Origin: an uncultured Erysipelotrichaceae bacterium
GTDB lineage: Bacteria > Bacillota_I > Bacilli_A > RF39 > UBA660
Assembly (NCBI GenBank): GCA_902780395.1
Contig: CACZFH010000010.1
Span: 1-45,490, forward strand
Direction of reading: 5' to 3'
DNA length: 45,490 nt
Numbering within the stretch: position 1 is the first letter of the stretch; every line of letters starts with the position of its first letter. Shown here piece after piece: positions 24,850-33,189 of this stretch. Position numbers and translations under genes: made by a program. The notes below the pieces were generated by a model. The model was not told where the DNA came from. It made no database searches and saw nothing but the letters and a program-made list of their open reading frames with translations.

Positions 24850-25920
24850 ATTATCTGATTCCTTTATTTTAGCTACATCTACTTGATGAATACTATCAAA
24901 CTTTTTAGCAATCTTATCAGATGTAATAGATATATTTTCTACATCTTTATTAACAGTCTGAATACTTCGAGCAAGTTTATCCCATCTTTCTCTATAACGA
25001 GCAAATTCCAATCCAAGTTTATTCAATTCTTCATGAATAATAGAGGTATATTTATCTCTTTCAATATTCTTTATAATCATTTGAATAACCGTTAAAGTTG
25101 AGATTAAAGTAGTTGGACTAGTAATCCAAACTCTTTTTCTATAAGCATATTCAATAATGTCAGCATGATAAGCATTTACCTCTGCAAAAATAGCTTCTGC
25201 TGGTAAAAATAAAATAGCTTGATTAGTTGTTTCTCCAGCAATAATATACTTACTACTAATTGCATCAATATGCTTTTTCATATCCTGTTTAAATTGCTTT
25301 TCATAATGTTCCCTTGCTTCTAATGAATTCTTTTTATCAACCATCATTTGATAATGCTCCAATGGAAACTTTGAATCAATACAAATTGTACCTAAAGGTT
25401 CTGGTGCAAATAATACCGAATCAGCAATAACTCCTGTACTAAGAGTATATTGAAGTCGATAAATAGCGTCATTCTTTTCTCCAAAGACACTTACTAAAAT
25501 ATGCTTCAAATTAACCTCTCCATATATACCTCTAGCTTTCTTATCTGTTAAAACACTTTGTAAACTAACAATATCAGTAGATAAAGATTCTATTTTCTTT
25601 TGAGCCTCATCAATCTTAGATAATCTCTCAATAACATTCATAAATGTTTTATTAGTTTTCTCAAAATTCTGATCTAATCTTTCATTTACTTTTTCATTAA
25701 TCATTAATAGTCTTTTTTCCACTTTTTCATTTAATTTATTAAAATCTTCATTCATATTACGATTCAAATCAGTTTTGAAGTCACCCATCTCTTTCATCAT
25801 ACTAACTTCTAACTGACCTAATCTATCTGTAATATGTGCTTCATTAATATTTTTCATTAAAGAAATAACCGTTAAAATAATTAATATAACTAATAAAATA
25901 ATAATTACAATATCCATCAT
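24835..25920 (-). CDS. rmuC: RmuC family DNA recombination protein
   Basis: 361 residues. An N-terminal membrane helix (4-22), a long coiled coil (about 30-125), then the RmuC nuclease-like domain (about 135-330: KARGIYGEVNLKHIL, TICIDSKFPLEHYQMM, AILFLPAEAIFAEV). In E. coli RmuC limits recombination at inverted repeats; it is often predicted to be a PD-(D/E)XK-type nuclease. GGGGTGAT precedes two adjacent ATG codons; either could start. Confidence 0.88.
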   Translation of the reverse strand: MMDIVIIILLVILIILTVISLMKNINEAHITDRLGQLEVSMMKEMGDFKTDLNRNMNEDFNKLNEKVEKRLLMINEKVNERLDQNFEKTNKTFMNVIERLSKIDEAQKKIESLSTDIVSLQSVLTDKKARGIYGEVNLKHILVSVFGEKNDAIYRLQYTLSTGVIADSVLFAPEPLGTICIDSKFPLEHYQMMVDKKNSLEAREHYEKQFKQDMKKHIDAISSKYIIAGETTNQAILFLPAEAIFAEVNAYHADIIEYAYRKRVWITSPTTLISTLTVIQMIIKNIERDKYTSIIHEELNKLGLEFARYRERWDKLARSIQTVNKDVENISITSDKIAKKFDSIHQVDVAKIKESDNKELE

Positions 25921-25954
25921 ATCACCCCATGCTTATTAAAATAGTATATAAATT

Positions 25955-25983
25955 ATTATAGTATATTTCTATTTTCTTAACAA
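25955..25983 (-). promoter_or_regulatory. rmuC promoter
   Basis: Minus strand TTGTTA (25978-25983), 17-base spacer, TATAAT (25955-25960), overlapping the end of the rhodanese gene. Confidence 0.65.
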
Positions 25984-26253
25984 GTAATTATGATATCCAC
26001 CCAGTATATTGACAACTTTATAACCTTTATGAATTAGTTCATTAACAACTCTACTACTCTGTACTCCAGAAGAGCAATAAACATAATAAGTATGATGCTT
26101 ATCTAAATAAACATCTGGATTACTAAGCAATAGATATTTAGGTATAGATTTAGCATTTTCAATATGACCTTTTAAGTATAATGAATAATCTCTAATATCT
26201 ATAATATATTGAGGTTTAATTTTATATAATTCCTCAATCGTGATATTATTCAT
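25969..26253 (-). CDS. single-domain rhodanese
   Basis: 94 residues. Rhodanese fold with DIRDYSLYLKGHIENAKSIP, the active-site loop YCSSGVQS holding the persulfide cysteine, and NILGGYHNYL at the end. It moves sulfane sulfur; partner unknown. Ribosome site AGGGGGAT. It stands between the end of the secretion locus and rmuC. Confidence 0.9.
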   Translation of the reverse strand: MNNITIEELYKIKPQYIIDIRDYSLYLKGHIENAKSIPKYLLLSNPDVYLDKHHTYYVYCSSGVQSSRVVNELIHKGYKVVNILGGYHNYLLRK

Positions 26254-26275
26254 ATAATCCCCCTATATATTAAAT

Positions 26276-26307
26276 GTAAAAAAAAGAATCTATATTATTA
26301 TAGATTC
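26276..26307 (-). terminator. terminator of the Tad/T4SS gene run
   Basis: GAATCTATA (26286-26294), loop TTAT, TATAGATTC (26299-26307), then T10 on the minus strand. It marks the left end of the secretion locus. Confidence 0.78.
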
Positions 26308-27516
26308 CTATCTAACAGTATAAGGTTTTTCTAAAGTTCCTTCACCTTTCTTATATAATATTTTACTATTTAATAAAATAACTGGTCTTACAACAGCATA
26401 ATTACTTGCCGTTTCAGCAGTAACTGCACCATTACGTCCAACTTGGAAAACTGTAGAAGTATTTTCATTATTAGCTGTCACTAACCACCAACTAGACTCT
26501 TTATTAACTAAATAATTGTAGTTTTTACAAGATTTAGTAGAAGCTGATTTACAGTTAGGATCAACCGAAGCATATAAATAGTCTGAAAGAGTTAATAAAC
26601 CATACTTTTGATTTTTCAAAGTTTCCGCACATTCCTCAGTATTATCGTTCTTCTCACTTTTTGGAGAACGCTTAGCTGTACATAAAGAATATGCTAATAT
26701 TCTCGTTTTATCCTTCTTAGAAAGAAGCTTTTCACCATCATCCTTAACAGGATTATCATATATTTTATCTAAGTACTCTTTAACTCTACTAGCACTATAT
26801 CCATTCATTCCAGATTCATATAAACGTTCCTCATTATAACGATCATCCCATGGTTGAGAAAAATGAACGCCTTCATTACTAATTAAATACATTGTATTAT
26901 CAGAAGTAATCTTAACAATACGCCACAAACTTTCACCTAATTTAACATAATTATTAACTATTTCACCACGGAAAACATAACTTCCATTTGCCTGATATAA
27001 TCCATATCCAGAAGTAACAATTGTCTCATTAGCTAATACTTTACGATATAGTTCAATAGTAACATAATCATCTCCACAATTTAAATAAGGAACATATAAA
27101 TAATTAGAACCAGATTTTTCAACTTGTACAACACCAGAACAAGTTTTATCTTCTCCTACATATTCAGGTAAAGGTTTCATTTTACCAGCACTAGCTAAAT
27201 TGCTAGAATCAATTTCAACAATACTACCTTCCTCTAAAGGTAAATGCTCTGGATACTCTTTAAAATAATCAACAGCTGCTTCCTTCATTATGTTTTCGAC
27301 TTCTCTATAAGTATAATTATGTTTTGTAGTAATAGATAATATATACAAAACTAATAATATAAAGACCATAACAAAAATGACAATAAGCATAAAGCGAACC
27401 ATTCTTTTTTTTAAAAAATCATTATTTCCAGATGGTTTTGATTCTTCTACATCATCATCATCATCAAAAATATCATCGGAATCATCCGTTCTTTTTTCAA
27501 TATTAAATTTACCCAT
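26308..27516 (-). CDS. anchored surface protein with pseudopilin-like and DUF6273-like domains
   Basis: 402 residues. Cytoplasmic acidic tail (DDSDDIFDDDDDVEES, 11-26), membrane helix (39-61), then a segment resembling pseudopilin globular domains (about 68-155: YREVENIMKEAAVDYFKEYP, KTCSGVVQV, PYLNCGDDYVT, with a Cys pair), and a C-terminal DUF6273-like domain (about 185-400: GESLWRIVKIT, WWLVTANN, YAVVRPVILLN, GTLEKPYTV). The last domain is shared with the 776-residue surface protein at 8153. Last gene of the Tad/T4SS run, 14 bases after virD4. Possibly a displayed adhesin or exported substrate; inferred. Confidence 0.7.
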   Translation of the reverse strand: MGKFNIEKRTDDSDDIFDDDDDVEESKPSGNNDFLKKRMVRFMLIVIFVMVFILLVLYILSITTKHNYTYREVENIMKEAAVDYFKEYPEHLPLEEGSIVEIDSSNLASAGKMKPLPEYVGEDKTCSGVVQVEKSGSNYLYVPYLNCGDDYVTIELYRKVLANETIVTSGYGLYQANGSYVFRGEIVNNYVKLGESLWRIVKITSDNTMYLISNEGVHFSQPWDDRYNEERLYESGMNGYSASRVKEYLDKIYDNPVKDDGEKLLSKKDKTRILAYSLCTAKRSPKSEKNDNTEECAETLKNQKYGLLTLSDYLYASVDPNCKSASTKSCKNYNYLVNKESSWWLVTANNENTSTVFQVGRNGAVTAETASNYAVVRPVILLNSKILYKKGEGTLEKPYTVR

Positions 27517-27530
27517 ATTTATTAACCTTT

Positions 27531-29939
27531 CTAATTATCAAAGAAGTCATCAAAGAAATCATCATCTCCATCATCATCCAAATTAATAGGACTAGCTGGC
27601 TTAACAGGAACAACTGGAGAACTCTTTTCAGAATCACTTGATAATTTTTCAATATCATTAGACACTGGTGGAATAACTTCCGCCTCTTCTACATCTTTCT
27701 TTTCTTCTTTTTCAACAACATTATCAGTTTGTTGCATCTTTTCTTCTTTTTGTTTTTGTCTATCTTCTTCTTCTAATTGAGCAATTTTAGCATCAATTTT
27801 CTTCATTAACTCAGCAACATCAAAATCAAAATCTTCTTCGCCTGAACCACTTTTTTTATTATCTGAAACCGGTTCAGAAGGTCTAGCAGGTTCTGCATTA
27901 TGTGGTATATCAAACGGATTCATAGATCTTGGAGAAATAGAATCATCAAGAGGTCTTCCCATTGGATTTACCATAGACTCAGGTCTTGGCATTCCTCCTC
28001 CATTCATATCTCTCATCATACTATTTTTAAATTCATCAAAACTTGGTATTGGTCTTTGTGTATCTCTCTCAGGCATTCTAGTTAAGAAATCAGGAATTCC
28101 TCTACTATCTCCCATTCCACCAAATCCTGGAGGTAATGCACCTGCCATATTATTATCCATTCTAAAAGGACTAGGAATACTACTCATCTCAGGGCCTTTT
28201 TCTTCAGCTGAATTCATCATTTCCAATAATTTTTTCTTCTTTTGATTTTTAACAAATTCCTTAATATCAAAAGTCTTAACTTCTTGTTTTTCACGAGAAG
28301 GATACTTAGCTTTAGGATAAGTTACTCCCCAATCTAATTTAAAGTATGGTGTAAACTTGGTCTTAAAAGGTTGCTTACGCATACGCATGATAATAACTTC
28401 AAATTGTTTCATTCTTTGTAAATCAGAAACCGTAACAAGTGGCGTAGAAGCTGTCTTATCATCCTTTTTAGATTTTTCTTCTCCACACATTTTAGATATT
28501 TCTTCCAAAGCCTTTAACTCTGTTGTAATCAAATAAATGATATTACCACAGTTACCACGAATTGTTTCAGCCTCTTCTTTTCCATAAACATCATCTAATT
28601 GAGCAAAGTTCTGAATAATCATAGTAAAACGAATAAGTCTTGAACGAGCAGCAGTAATCATAGTAGTAACATCTTTCAAAGGTGGCATATTAGCAAACTC
28701 ATCTAGTAAGAAATTTGTTCTAACAGGAAGTTTTCCACCAGATTGTTGTGCAACATTAATTAAAGTTTCATATATTTGCTTTAATAAAATTGTAACTAAA
28801 GAATGATAAGTCTTCTTTTCATCTTGAATAACTATATAAACAGCTGTAGGTTTTTTTCCAATACTCTCTAAATCAATATCAGAGTGACTTAACATTTCAG
28901 ATAAATTATCACGAGAAGCAAACAATTTAACCTTTTGTTTAAATACTGATAAAATACTTCCTTTTGTCTCATTTGGTGCCATTATAGTACTAGAAGCATT
29001 TATAGCCGCAGCACTAGAAGGATCTTTAGCTGCAAAATACTCCTTAATATAAGTAGAACCACCAAACTTTTCTTCACCAACAGTAGTTGCTAAAGAAATA
29101 CTATTAATATTAATTTCTTCTTCCTTAGCATCTTCAAATAAACCTAAAGCAACTCCCGAAAAATAATCAGCAGAAGTTTTTTCCCAGAAAGGATCGGCAT
29201 TTTTATTAGAATCATCATACAAGATATTCAAAGCCAAGTCATCCAATAACTCGATTGCTTTATCTTGATTTCCCATTTTATACATCTTATAAGGTAAAGA
29301 CATTGGATTCCAAGCATTACCATTTTGTGGATCACGGAAATTTAAAAGTAAGATTTGATATCCTCTAGCTCTTAACATATTACTAGTCTTTTCATAAATC
29401 TCACCCTTAGGGTCAGTAATAATCATAGATTCTTTAGCTTTTGCTAACGAATGAACCATTGGTAAAATAACTGTCTGAGTTTTACCAGAACCAGTAGCAC
29501 CAATTACTAATGAATGGTACTCACCATTATCTACCCACATATTCTTATCATTTAAAATAAGTGGTATTCCTGCTGCTTTAGCATTCTTTGCTTGAATTGG
29601 AACACAACTTAGCTCAGCTTGTATTTCCTTATCTTTTGCCCATCTAGAATAACCTTTATCTTTCTTACCAACAATAATACCTGGAAGTCCACTTTCTCTT
29701 TCAAAAAACATAGAACTAACACTACCAAATAATCCTAATAAACCTAATAAATATAAAGAAATAGTAGAAAGCAAATAATCAGGTCCAAAAGCAGGAAGTG
29801 GATTTAATCCAGCAAACTGTCCTTCTGATGCGAAAGAATGAATATTCACAATACAGATTGCAACAATATATAACAAAAAAACTGCAAACATAATAAAGAT
29901 TATTAAATCTTCTGAATCTGCACGAAATTTAAACTTCAT
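27531..29939 (-). CDS. VirD4/TraG-type coupling ATPase
   Basis: 802 residues. Two membrane helices (about 12-34 and 54-77), then a P-loop domain with Walker A GATGSGKT (about 147-154) and Walker B NFLLDEF, as in T4SS coupling proteins that bring substrates to the channel. A tail of some 230 residues is unusual: Met/Pro/Gly-rich, then a coiled coil (AELMKKIDAKIAQLEEE), then an Asp/Phe end (DDDGDDDFFDDFFDN). The ATG at 29939 was chosen because GGAG lies 9 bases upstream; a TTG at 29948 touches that site. It has its own promoter inside the end of the preceding gene. Confidence 0.9.
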   Translation of the reverse strand: MKFKFRADSEDLIIFIMFAVFLLYIVAICIVNIHSFASEGQFAGLNPLPAFGPDYLLSTISLYLLGLLGLFGSVSSMFFERESGLPGIIVGKKDKGYSRWAKDKEIQAELSCVPIQAKNAKAAGIPLILNDKNMWVDNGEYHSLVIGATGSGKTQTVILPMVHSLAKAKESMIITDPKGEIYEKTSNMLRARGYQILLLNFRDPQNGNAWNPMSLPYKMYKMGNQDKAIELLDDLALNILYDDSNKNADPFWEKTSADYFSGVALGLFEDAKEEEININSISLATTVGEEKFGGSTYIKEYFAAKDPSSAAAINASSTIMAPNETKGSILSVFKQKVKLFASRDNLSEMLSHSDIDLESIGKKPTAVYIVIQDEKKTYHSLVTILLKQIYETLINVAQQSGGKLPVRTNFLLDEFANMPPLKDVTTMITAARSRLIRFTMIIQNFAQLDDVYGKEEAETIRGNCGNIIYLITTELKALEEISKMCGEEKSKKDDKTASTPLVTVSDLQRMKQFEVIIMRMRKQPFKTKFTPYFKLDWGVTYPKAKYPSREKQEVKTFDIKEFVKNQKKKKLLEMMNSAEEKGPEMSSIPSPFRMDNNMAGALPPGFGGMGDSRGIPDFLTRMPERDTQRPIPSFDEFKNSMMRDMNGGGMPRPESMVNPMGRPLDDSISPRSMNPFDIPHNAEPARPSEPVSDNKKSGSGEEDFDFDVAELMKKIDAKIAQLEEEDRQKQKEEKMQQTDNVVEKEEKKDVEEAEVIPPVSNDIEKLSSDSEKSSPVVPVKPASPINLDDDGDDDFFDDFFDN

Positions 29940-29962
29940 ATATGACAACTCCTTCTTTCTAT

Positions 29963-29991
29963 ATTATACAATTATTCACTAGAAATTGCAA
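29963..29991 (-). promoter_or_regulatory. internal promoter before virD4
   Basis: Minus strand TTGCAA (29986-29991), 17-base spacer, TATAAT (29963-29968), located in the last codons of the VCBS-like gene. Confidence 0.65.
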
Positions 29992-30748
29992 TTTTAAATG
30001 CATTATCACGATACTGATAAAGCATATGAATTGGCTCAGAGATACTAAATCCACCACAACTTAAAATAAACTCATAAATAGAATCATCATTAACATCTAA
30101 AAAACTAGTAAAATATGGTTTACAAATATTAAAAGAATTACCTCCATCAAGATATTGATAAATCATTGATATTTGCTCATCTTTTACCATATAAACAAAA
30201 GAAAATGTAGTATCAACTTCATCTTGAGTAAAAGCATTACTAACAATATAAAAATCTTCTATAGAACCATCATGATCAAAATCAAAAGGAACATGATAAG
30301 CTGATGTTAATTCACTACTTAAAGAAATATTATACCTCTTTAAAACCTCATTAACAGAAGAATAATCTTCAATTTCTTCTTCTGAAAAAGGATAGAAGGA
30401 TAATTTGTAATTGCCCATATAAGCCAACAAATCACCTTCTAATGAAACAGCTTCTTTATTATCATCAAAAGCATACCATTGATCATCATGCCAAAGCAAA
30501 TAATCTCCAACATATTCTTGATTAGAATAAACATGATATTTCTTCCAATTTAAGTCATAACGACCTAAATTTTTACTCAAATTAAGCCATTGTTTTTCAT
30601 TATATTGCCAAACCGTATTATGTCCAAGTAATATGGTTAAGTTTTGTTTACTACTCTTAATTTCATCTAATCCAAATAAGTAAAACATGACACAGAAAAA
30701 TACTATAAAGATTATTATAAGAAATATATATATTTTCCTAATTTTCAT
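29972..30748 (-). CDS. anchored extracytoplasmic protein with VCBS-like repeats
   Basis: 258 residues. One N-terminal membrane helix (7-27), then an exported domain. Two Asp-rich loops, DFDHDGSIEDFYIV (about 170-183) and DVNDDSIYEFIL (about 216-227), look like VCBS/FG-GAP calcium-binding beta-propeller repeats; the earlier half has WHDDQWYAFDD. Its place between the wall-hydrolase gene and virD4, 8 bases from the former, suggests an outward part of the secretion machine. No known T4SS subunit is matched; a VirB8-like role cannot be excluded. Confidence 0.6.
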   Translation of the reverse strand: MKIRKIYIFLIIIFIVFFCVMFYLFGLDEIKSSKQNLTILLGHNTVWQYNEKQWLNLSKNLGRYDLNWKKYHVYSNQEYVGDYLLWHDDQWYAFDDNKEAVSLEGDLLAYMGNYKLSFYPFSEEEIEDYSSVNEVLKRYNISLSSELTSAYHVPFDFDHDGSIEDFYIVSNAFTQDEVDTTFSFVYMVKDEQISMIYQYLDGGNSFNICKPYFTSFLDVNDDSIYEFILSCGGFSISEPIHMLYQYRDNAFKIAISSE

Positions 30749-30756
30749 TTTATCAC

Positions 30757-33165
30757 CTAACTTACTTTAAAATATGCCAAAGAAGAAGTATTTGCCCAAT
30801 TATATTGACCCCATAAATCAGTAGACTTACTACCTGGATCCATCATAGTAACTTTATCACCATTAACTGAATCAATAGCAACCCAATGTTGACCAGTACT
30901 TCCTTTAACTTCTGCTACTACATAAATATTTTTTTGAGAAGTTAATTCTTTTATTTTATTCAATTTTTGTTGCTTACTAAATTCAGATACATCAATTTTT
31001 TCTTGAAATACAAAAGATGGAGCAACATTTTTAGTCGAAGGCCAATAAAAATTACCACCTGATACAAAACCACCAACTTTATTTAATTTCTGTACAAAAG
31101 TTCCAGGATTAAAATCAGTAATATTGGTCTCAACGCCACTTCTAGCCATTTGAATTGCCACAGAAGTTACTAAACATCCAATTTGTTTAATTGTTTTTCC
31201 ACTACTACCTAAAGTGATAGAAGTCCAAGGGCCTTCATATTGCTTCCAATTTTTATATCCTGAAGTTTGACAATTAGCAATATCACAATTATTTCTTTGA
31301 ATATCAGTTGCTCCAAAATTATAATCTCCTTGATTATACGCTTGAAGCAAAATTTGTTTATAAGACATATTCTTTTTACCATATGAATCCATTTTAGCTT
31401 GTAAAGTCGAATTATAACTAGTACGAATAACATATCCTTGTTGATTTACTAATACCTCTCCATAAGTTTGAGAAGCATAAGTACGTAAAGGAGACTCTTT
31501 ATCTAAAGGATCTTTTCTATATCCTTTATTGTATGAAAGACCACTATGTATTTGTCCCCACTGACCACTATCAGAAGAACAACCTTTATCAGGATTACAA
31601 AATACTTGATCTAACGTACAACTAGCAGCTTGAATAACCCACTTATCTCCTTCTTTTTTTAGTGTTCTCCAGCCACCATCCAAATGACGAGATAAGATAT
31701 AACTACGAGCTGCAATTAATTGCGCTTTAAAAACTTCAGGTGAAGCCCCTCCATGCTCACCATAAGCTACTCCTAAAACATAAGTTTCAAAAGGAACTAA
31801 TTCTTCTCCAGCCAATGGCTGACCAAAAGTTCCTCCATAATTATGCAAAACACCATTACCATCTGTAAAGGAACCACACTGCATTAGACGAACATATAAA
31901 TTAGATAGCTGTAATTCCTCCGAAACATTACCCCTACTTTTAACATAAAAGCCTTTTATATTATAAGTACAAATTCCAGAAGAACAAGTTGACATGGTAT
32001 AATCCGAAGAAGATGAAGCAAAAGGATCTTCCCCAATATAAGAATAATAATTTTTTATATACTCAAATACTTGATCAGCCATTAGTTCTCTTTTTTCATA
32101 ACTAGAATTTGGAAAAAAGGTAGGAAAAACAGCATTAATTAAATTACTTCTAAATCGCTCCTCACTATATTCATTACCATCAAACATCATATTAGCAATA
32201 TATGATATCATATACTCTGTCATATCTTCATAATCAATACTAGAACCATTTTGTCTTAACACATAATAAACCGCTGCTACTTTCAAACCATCTAAAGTTC
32301 TTCCCCTAGCTTGCATTTCTAATTTAACATTACTAACACGTTGATAAAATTCTTCTTGTCTCGTAGTAGCAGATTGATAAGTAACATTTCCTGTAGACCC
32401 ACCAGTTATATTACTAATTCCCCATGCATCACTAAATGCAAGATTCCAAAGAAAAGAAGGAATCAAAGATGTTATAATTGTGATAAACAATAATAATAAA
32501 ATTATAAAAACAAATACACCTATAATAATCATCTTAGGCAAACTTATTTTTCCAAAAAAATTATTATTATTCTTTTTTCCACCAAACAAAGTGCTTGAAG
32601 CACTTTGCTCTTCTTCAGTACCTTCTGCAGTAGATTTTTTTGATTTTTTATCATCTAATTCGCTGCCTTCTTCCTCATTTGCATCATCATTTTTCTTAGA
32701 AGATTTATTAAATAAAGAACTATCTTCATCACTATTATTAGAGGGCCTTTTCATAGCAGCATCAGCACTTTCATTGGCATCAACACCACGATTATTAGAA
32801 ACAGAAGAAGGAAGAGATTGTCCTCCTCCCATTCCTGCTTGACCGCCTCTTAAACCTGAACCCATTCTAGAGGCTTTTCCAACTTTATCACCTAAACCGC
32901 TTTCATTAATACCATTAGAAAGGTTTTGAAGTTTTTTACCGAATGGTGACGTACGGCTAGCAGCATCAACACCTTTTCCTAAAAGCCTACTACTTTTTCC
33001 ATTAGTCAATGCATTTGCTCCTTTTACAGCCATACCAGCTGCTACCCCATAAGGATTTTTAGAAGCAATTGCCACATCTGCAGCATTATTAATATTTTGT
33101 GCATTATTATTTATATTTCGCTCTTTTTCAGCTTCATGATCATCATGATTAGCTTCATACGCCAC
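30757..33165 (-). CDS. T4SS-linked SpoIID/C39-like cell-wall enzyme
   Basis: About 802 residues. A disordered, Gly/Asn/Ser-rich cytoplasmic region (1-210), one membrane helix (213-238), a helical exported region (about 265-390), a SpoIID/LytB domain (about 455-620) with the likely catalytic Glu474 in GVAYGEHGG, and a C39-like cysteine peptidase (about 645-806) with Cys668 in IGCLVTS, His764 in QHWVAID and Asp780 in MMDPGS. SpoIID domains cleave peptidoglycan glycans; C39-like domains cleave peptides. Together they could open the wall for the channel, replacing the usual SLT-NlpC/P60 enzyme. Start uncertain: several GTG codons from 33177 to 33165; the last has AGGTGG upstream. Residue numbers count from the GTG at 33177. 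Confidence 0.8.
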   Translation of the reverse strand: MAYEANHDDHEAEKERNINNNAQNINNAADVAIASKNPYGVAAGMAVKGANALTNGKSSRLLGKGVDAASRTSPFGKKLQNLSNGINESGLGDKVGKASRMGSGLRGGQAGMGGGQSLPSSVSNNRGVDANESADAAMKRPSNNSDEDSSLFNKSSKKNDDANEEEGSELDDKKSKKSTAEGTEEEQSASSTLFGGKKNNNNFFGKISLPKMIIIGVFVFIILLLLFITIITSLIPSFLWNLAFSDAWGISNITGGSTGNVTYQSATTRQEEFYQRVSNVKLEMQARGRTLDGLKVAAVYYVLRQNGSSIDYEDMTEYMISYIANMMFDGNEYSEERFRSNLINAVFPTFFPNSSYEKRELMADQVFEYIKNYYSYIGEDPFASSSSDYTMSTCSSGICTYNIKGFYVKSRGNVSEELQLSNLYVRLMQCGSFTDGNGVLHNYGGTFGQPLAGEELVPFETYVLGVAYGEHGGASPEVFKAQLIAARSYILSRHLDGGWRTLKKEGDKWVIQAASCTLDQVFCNPDKGCSSDSGQWGQIHSGLSYNKGYRKDPLDKESPLRTYASQTYGEVLVNQQGYVIRTSYNSTLQAKMDSYGKKNMSYKQILLQAYNQGDYNFGATDIQRNNCDIANCQTSGYKNWKQYEGPWTSITLGSSGKTIKQIGCLVTSVAIQMARSGVETNITDFNPGTFVQKLNKVGGFVSGGNFYWPSTKNVAPSFVFQEKIDVSEFSKQQKLNKIKELTSQKNIYVVAEVKGSTGQHWVAIDSVNGDKVTMMDPGSKSTDLWGQYNWANTSSLAYFKVS

Positions 33166-33189
33166 AGTCACCACCACCTAACTAACTAA

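Noticed and set aside
29972-30748. VirB8/TcpC assignment for the VCBS-like membrane protein
   Set aside because: Topology is compatible, but the Asp-rich loops point to a propeller-like domain and no NTF2-like pattern is visible.
32480-32842. 120-codon open frame on the plus strand opposite the SpoIID/C39 gene
   Set aside because: Ser/Leu-rich shadow of the Gly/Asn/Ser-rich disordered coding region; no ribosome site and no resemblance to a protein.
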